From the NCBI GenBank assembly GCA_012103255.1, contig WLXD01000003.1:267984-331983 (forward strand): a DNA stretch of 64,000 nucleotides, read 5' to 3'. Below are positions 60,582 through 64,000 of the stretch, piece by piece (the stretch's first letter is position 1; each line of letters begins with the position of its first letter). This DNA comes from Acidobacteriota bacterium. GTDB taxonomy: Bacteria; Acidobacteriota; UBA890; WLXD01. A program made the position numbers and the translations under genes. The notes beneath the pieces are model-generated. The model did no database searches and was not told the DNA's origin. It saw only the letters and a list, made by a program, of their open reading frames with translations.

Positions 60582-61559
60582 ATGAATTCCAACGCTGCTG
60601 TAGTCGACGTCCGCCGGCTCGTTGAAGAGGCCGACGCCCGGATCCGGCCGTGGGTGCTCGAGACGCCGGTGGAGCATTCCGGCTATCTGAGTGAACTGAT
60701 CGGCGGCGAGGTCTATCTCAAACTCGACCTGCAGCAGACCACCGGATCGTTCAAGTTCCGAGGCGCTACGAGCAAGGTCATGTCGTTGACCGAGGAGCAG
60801 CTCGACATCGGCGTAGTTACCGCCTCCACCGGCAACTACGCGCTCGCGGTCGGCCAGGCGATGAAGAACCGCGGTCGTCGCGCGACCGTGTACGTCGCCG
60901 AAACCATGGTGCCCGCCCGCGTCGAGCAGATCGAATCACACGGCATCGACATCGTGAAATACGGTAGCGACCCCTGGGACGCGGAACGCAAGGCGCGCGC
61001 TGACGCAGCCGAGAACGGACTCATGTACGTGTCGCCCTACAACGACCCCGAGGTTGTTGGTGGACAGGGAACGTGCGGTCTCGAAATCGCACGCCAGGTT
61101 CGCGACCTCGACACCGTGATCGCCGCCTGCGGTGGTGGCGGCCTCATCGGCGGAACCGCCGGATTCCTGAAGTCGGTAAACCCGGCGGTGGAGACGATCG
61201 CCATCTCGCCGCAGAACTCGCCCGTCCTCTACGAGTCCGTACGTCAGGGCAAGATGATCGAAATGGAATCTGAGGAGACGCTGGCCGACACGTGTGCAGG
61301 CGGCATCGATCTCGACACGATCACGTTCGATCTCTGCCGCAACTACGTGGACGAGATGGCCGTGGCCACGGAGGACGAGATCGCGGATGCGATCCGGCTG
61401 CTCTTCAAGCACCATCGGCTCGTTACCGAAGGTTCCGCGGCGCTGAGCATCGCGTACATCGTGGAGAACGCAGAACGACTTCGAGGACGGCGGGTTGTCG
61501 CCGTGGTATGCGGCAAGAACGTCGACATGAATCTGTTCAAACAGATCGTCTGCTGCTGA
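60582..61559 (+). CDS. PLP-dependent serine/threonine dehydratase
   Basis: A 325-residue fold type II PLP enzyme. The PLP Lys58 lies in [10 protein letters not shown], the Asn-containing loop is [11 protein letters not shown], and the phosphate loop is CGGGGLIGG. It lacks the C-terminal regulatory domain of biosynthetic IlvA, so it resembles catabolic threonine/serine dehydratase or hydroxyaspartate/hydroxyectoine dehydratase (EutB-type). The actual substrate is not determined. An ATG start at 60582 begins [20 protein letters not shown]. Confidence 0.87.
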   Translation: MNSNAAVVDVRRLVEEADARIRPWVLETPVEHSGYLSELIGGEVYLKLDLQQTTGSFKFRGATSKVMSLTEEQLDIGVVTASTGNYALAVGQAMKNRGRRATVYVAETMVPARVEQIESHGIDIVKYGSDPWDAERKARADAAENGLMYVSPYNDPEVVGGQGTCGLEIARQVRDLDTVIAACGGGGLIGGTAGFLKSVNPAVETIAISPQNSPVLYESVRQGKMIEMESEETLADTCAGGIDLDTITFDLCRNYVDEMAVATEDEIADAIRLLFKHHRLVTEGSAALSIAYIVENAERLRGRRVVAVVCGKNVDMNLFKQIVCC

Positions 61560-61590
61560 TGGCAGCGCCGATCGTCCGTAAGCAGAACCG

Positions 61591-62466
61591 ATGAACCAGC
61601 CTACGAGCATCTCCGCAGGAAGACGCGGTCGTGTTGTCGCCAGCGTGTTGCTCGTAGTCACGGTGATCGCAGCTTTCGCGGGCTGGGTCGATGCCCCGGC
61701 CACGACGAGTACGGACCGCGTCTTTCAACGCGCCTTGCTCACACTTGCGGCCGCACGGGCGCTCGATTCCGCCGTCTCACTGGCCCAGGGCACCGAAATC
61801 GCCCTTCAACCAGCCGGCATGGGCCTCACGGTGAGCGCGGGCGAACTTCTTGATCCGATCAACGATCTGCTCGAGCAGTTCTCATCGCTCATGCTCATCG
61901 CCACGGCCTCGCTCGGCCTCCAGGGACTCCTGCTACGTGCGTCCGCCTGGAACGTCCTGACCTGGTTGCTGGCACTCACCGTGCTCGGGCGACTGGCGGC
62001 GAGCTGGGTTCCGGATCGCGTTCCGGCTGTCTGGCGTCACCGTAGCCGGATGCTCCTCGTGCTCCTACTGCTCGTCCGATTCGCGCTCCCGGCATACGCG
62101 TTGGCATCCGGGTTGATATTCGAACAGTTCCTCGAGCCCGAACGAGCCGAGGCAGTCCGCGTGATCGAAGAGACCACGGGCGATGTGGAGCAAATCGAAC
62201 GACTCGACGAGGCGCTGCCCGAAACACAAACACCAGGCTGGCGCGAGCGCGTCTCAGGTTGGTTCGCGGAGACTTTCGAGACTCTCGACGTCGAAGCGCG
62301 CATCGAGGCGTTCCGGGATCGCCTGGGCCAGGTGGTGGAGCAGGTTATCCACTTGATCGTCGTCTTCGCCCTGCAGACCGTCCTGCTGCCGCTCGCGTTC
62401 CTCTGGGGCATGCCCAGGCTGGCCGGACTGGCGCTTGATCGCCTGCGTGCAATCGACCGCGCCTAG
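61591..62466 (+). CDS. Multi-pass membrane protein of unknown function
   Basis: A 291-residue membrane protein. Predicted helices: residues 15-32, 95-130 (two), 150-170 and 252-275. The last third before the final helix is amphipathic and charged (VIEETTGDVEQIERLDEALPE). I recognise no family. It lies 31 bases after the dehydratase and may share its transcript; it converges on the flavoprotein gene with a 9-base gap. Confidence 0.75.
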   Translation: MNQPTSISAGRRGRVVASVLLVVTVIAAFAGWVDAPATTSTDRVFQRALLTLAAARALDSAVSLAQGTEIALQPAGMGLTVSAGELLDPINDLLEQFSSLMLIATASLGLQGLLLRASAWNVLTWLLALTVLGRLAASWVPDRVPAVWRHRSRMLLVLLLLVRFALPAYALASGLIFEQFLEPERAEAVRVIEETTGDVEQIERLDEALPETQTPGWRERVSGWFAETFETLDVEARIEAFRDRLGQVVEQVIHLIVVFALQTVLLPLAFLWGMPRLAGLALDRLRAIDRA

Positions 62467-62475
62467 CAGCAGCTC

Positions 62476-64000
62476 CTACCCAGGCAATTCGCCAACGGCT
62501 CTCCAGGCCTCGTCGATCGCTACCTGCGTGGCGGCGTAGGCACCGGCGTCCGAATTCGCGAACGCGATCCGACCGAGCGGACGGCGCGCGATCTCGTGTG
62601 GCGCCTCCCCCGGCGGCCACTCAGGATCCCAGAGATCCAGATAGTCGTACGCGTAGCCGTGCGGCCACCGGTTGACCGTGATCGCCAGGATGTCCTCGGC
62701 TGCGTTGAAGCCTGCGGGCCCGAGCATTCCGTCCAGGACGGTGCGCACCTCGCGCTCGAAATCTTCGAACGTCATCTCGAGGAGCCGGGCGCGCGACGCT
62801 CGATGCTGAGTTCGAACATCGATACCCCTGGCGCCGGAATCCACCGCACCCCAGAACTGCATCACCGTTGCGCCTGAATCGCCCCACTCATGATGGTAGG
62901 TCTCGGTCTCAATGCCCTTCACAAGCCAGGCCGCCCCGTGGAGTCGACCGGGGCAGTACGCCCCGGTCACGCCCAGAGTGTCGGCAGCCTCGCTGTTTCG
63001 CAGCAGCACATTCGTGAGTAGAAGCGGCCGTTTGACCTGCGCGCGAAACGCCTGCGACTGTGCCTCCGAGAGATCCGGCACCAGGAACGGAACGATCGAG
63101 TGGTAGCAGGCGAGCACCGCGTGGCGGGCCCGTACCGCCATCACTTCGTCGGCCTGGACGTATGTGACGCGGACGGCACCTCCCTCCTCTGCAACCTCAA
63201 CCGCGGTCGAGTTCAGGCGCAAACGAACCGCAGATCGAGCTTCGTCCAGGCGCGCGTAGTTGAAGACGGCGCTCACGATGTCTTCGTTGTCAGCGCCCGC
63301 GGTGACATCCGGAATCAAACTGCGTACGAGCAACCGGGCGACAGAAGCATTGCCATCCGGAAATGCCGTCGTCTCCCCCGAGACGCTTCCATCCCCCGCC
63401 GTCAACTCACCTCCGAGCAGATGCGCCATCGGGAGCCCGGCCCCCTCGCATTCGGCCACCGACAGGCTGTCGGCACCAACGCCCCAGTAGCCGTGCGTGG
63501 TCTTGACGAAGAGTTCCGCGGCCTCGTCAGTCAGTTCGCCGTGCTCGCGCAGAAACTCGGTGTAGCTCGTACCTCGCAGGTAGCGCGTACGTCCTGCTTC
63601 GTCCTGTCCAGCCAGCACATCCTTGCGAGCCATGTAGAACCGCCGCAACGACGCCCGCGACTCGTCGCTCAGAGGCAACTCGTCAACTTGTTCGAGAACT
63701 CTGGCCGGATCGCCGTGCCGCAGCACGAACCCTGGCGCGAGGGCATCGCGGCCGTACGTCTCGGCGTCAAAGAACGTGGCCGCACCCAGTTCGCCGTCGG
63801 CTCCGTAGTTGAAGTCGTCCCGCGACCGGAGCCGCTCAATATCCACGCCGAGCTCATCCAACAGACGGTGAACAACGGGGCTGAACTCGGTGTATTCGAG
63901 GTTGAACACTCCTCCCCAGGCCAGCCTCATCGCGTCGCCCTGGTGGAACTCGTTGCGCTTCGCATGGCCGCCGAAGTCGTCGTGATTCTCGAGAATCAGA
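62476..64000 (-). CDS. Spermidine dehydrogenase-like FAD-dependent amine oxidase, 5' partial
   Basis: At least 508 residues, with the N-terminus beyond the window edge. The visible start of the frame reads LILENHDDFGGHAKRNEF, just after the FAD-binding glycine loop expected in this family, so the ATG at 63930 is internal and the reading frame continues to base 64000. Other signatures: AVLACYHSIVPFLVPDL and RRPLGRIAFANSDAGAYAATQVAIDEAW at the C-terminus (FAD-contact end). It is likely a polyamine or amine dehydrogenase, probably exported; neither is certain. Confidence 0.83.
   Translation of the reverse strand, partial: LILENHDDFGGHAKRNEFHQGDAMRLAWGGVFNLEYTEFSPVVHRLLDELGVDIERLRSRDDFNYGADGELGAATFFDAETYGRDALAPGFVLRHGDPARVLEQVDELPLSDESRASLRRFYMARKDVLAGQDEAGRTRYLRGTSYTEFLREHGELTDEAAELFVKTTHGYWGVGADSLSVAECEGAGLPMAHLLGGELTAGDGSVSGETTAFPDGNASVARLLVRSLIPDVTAGADNEDIVSAVFNYARLDEARSAVRLRLNSTAVEVAEEGGAVRVTYVQADEVMAVRARHAVLACYHSIVPFLVPDLSEAQSQAFRAQVKRPLLLTNVLLRNSEAADTLGVTGAYCPGRLHGAAWLVKGIETETYHHEWGDSGATVMQFWGAVDSGARGIDVRTQHRASRARLLEMTFEDFEREVRTVLDGMLGPAGFNAAEDILAITVNRWPHGYAYDYLDLWDPEWPPGEAPHEIARRPLGRIAFANSDAGAYAATQVAIDEAWRAVGELPG

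Overview
This is a GC-rich bacterial chromosome segment, most likely from an Acidobacteriota-like lineage (Gemmatimonadota is an alternative). The pointers are two giant MacB/FtsX-type permeases of the ADOP class, each paired with a PadR regulator; a Ser/Thr kinase with a C-terminal TPR array; futalosine-type menaquinone genes; and many secreted beta-propeller, PEGA and OmpA proteins. Genes are dense, often with 1-4 base stop/start overlaps. No CRISPR array, insertion sequence or phage module was seen. The taxonomy is inferred from gene content only.

Layout. 1-1.5 kb: the end of an unknown gene and a secreted dienelactone hydrolase. 1.5-11.7 kb (minus strand): a TolC-like protein and a zinc-type dehydrogenase, then a menaquinone block (UbiA-type prenyltransferase, UbiX, UbiD, MqnE, MqnA, MqnC) and a cyclophilin lipoprotein. 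12-15.8 kb: an OmpA-family barrel and an Asp-box propeller. 16.4-21.7 kb: lspA, lgt, rluD, an EF-G-like GTPase and a lone DsbD N-terminal domain. 21.7-28.5 kb: menG, a Rieske protein, a fatty acid hydroxylase-like protein, an anchored acidic protein, then a PP2C phosphatase/NHL propeller/PEGA-PDZ operon. 28.5-36.8 kb: an ornithine cyclodeaminase homolog, an ErpA-type Fe-S carrier and a complete SUF operon (Rrf2 regulator, SufC, B, D, Rieske, SufS, SufU, SufT).

36.8-47.4 kb: two ADOP permease/PadR modules, each with a palindromic operator of different sequence. They flank a block with a secreted protein, a duplicated M42 peptidase, a Tat-exported alanine racemase and a DUF3467 protein. 47.5-57 kb: a secreted protein with a PI3/4-kinase-like core, tRNA-Val(CAC), a frameshifted membrane glycosyltransferase-like gene, a methyltransferase remnant lacking its SAM-binding core, the TPR kinase and a YfhO-like membrane protein. 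57.2-64 kb: a redoxin gene, an NTF2-fold protein, a methyltransferase, a PD40 remnant, RNase HI, a Ser/Thr dehydratase, a membrane protein and a spermidine-dehydrogenase-like flavoprotein that runs off the window.

The most notable item is the redoxin at 57191-58003. A TGA interrupts it exactly where the peroxidatic cysteine of the WCPYC motif should be, the frame continues unbroken for another 136 codons, and a hairpin of bacterial SECIS geometry follows the TGA with its apical loop 16 nt away. This is very probably a selenocysteine-containing membrane redoxin, which a standard gene caller splits in two. Its promoter carries a near-perfect dyad between the -35 and -10 boxes.
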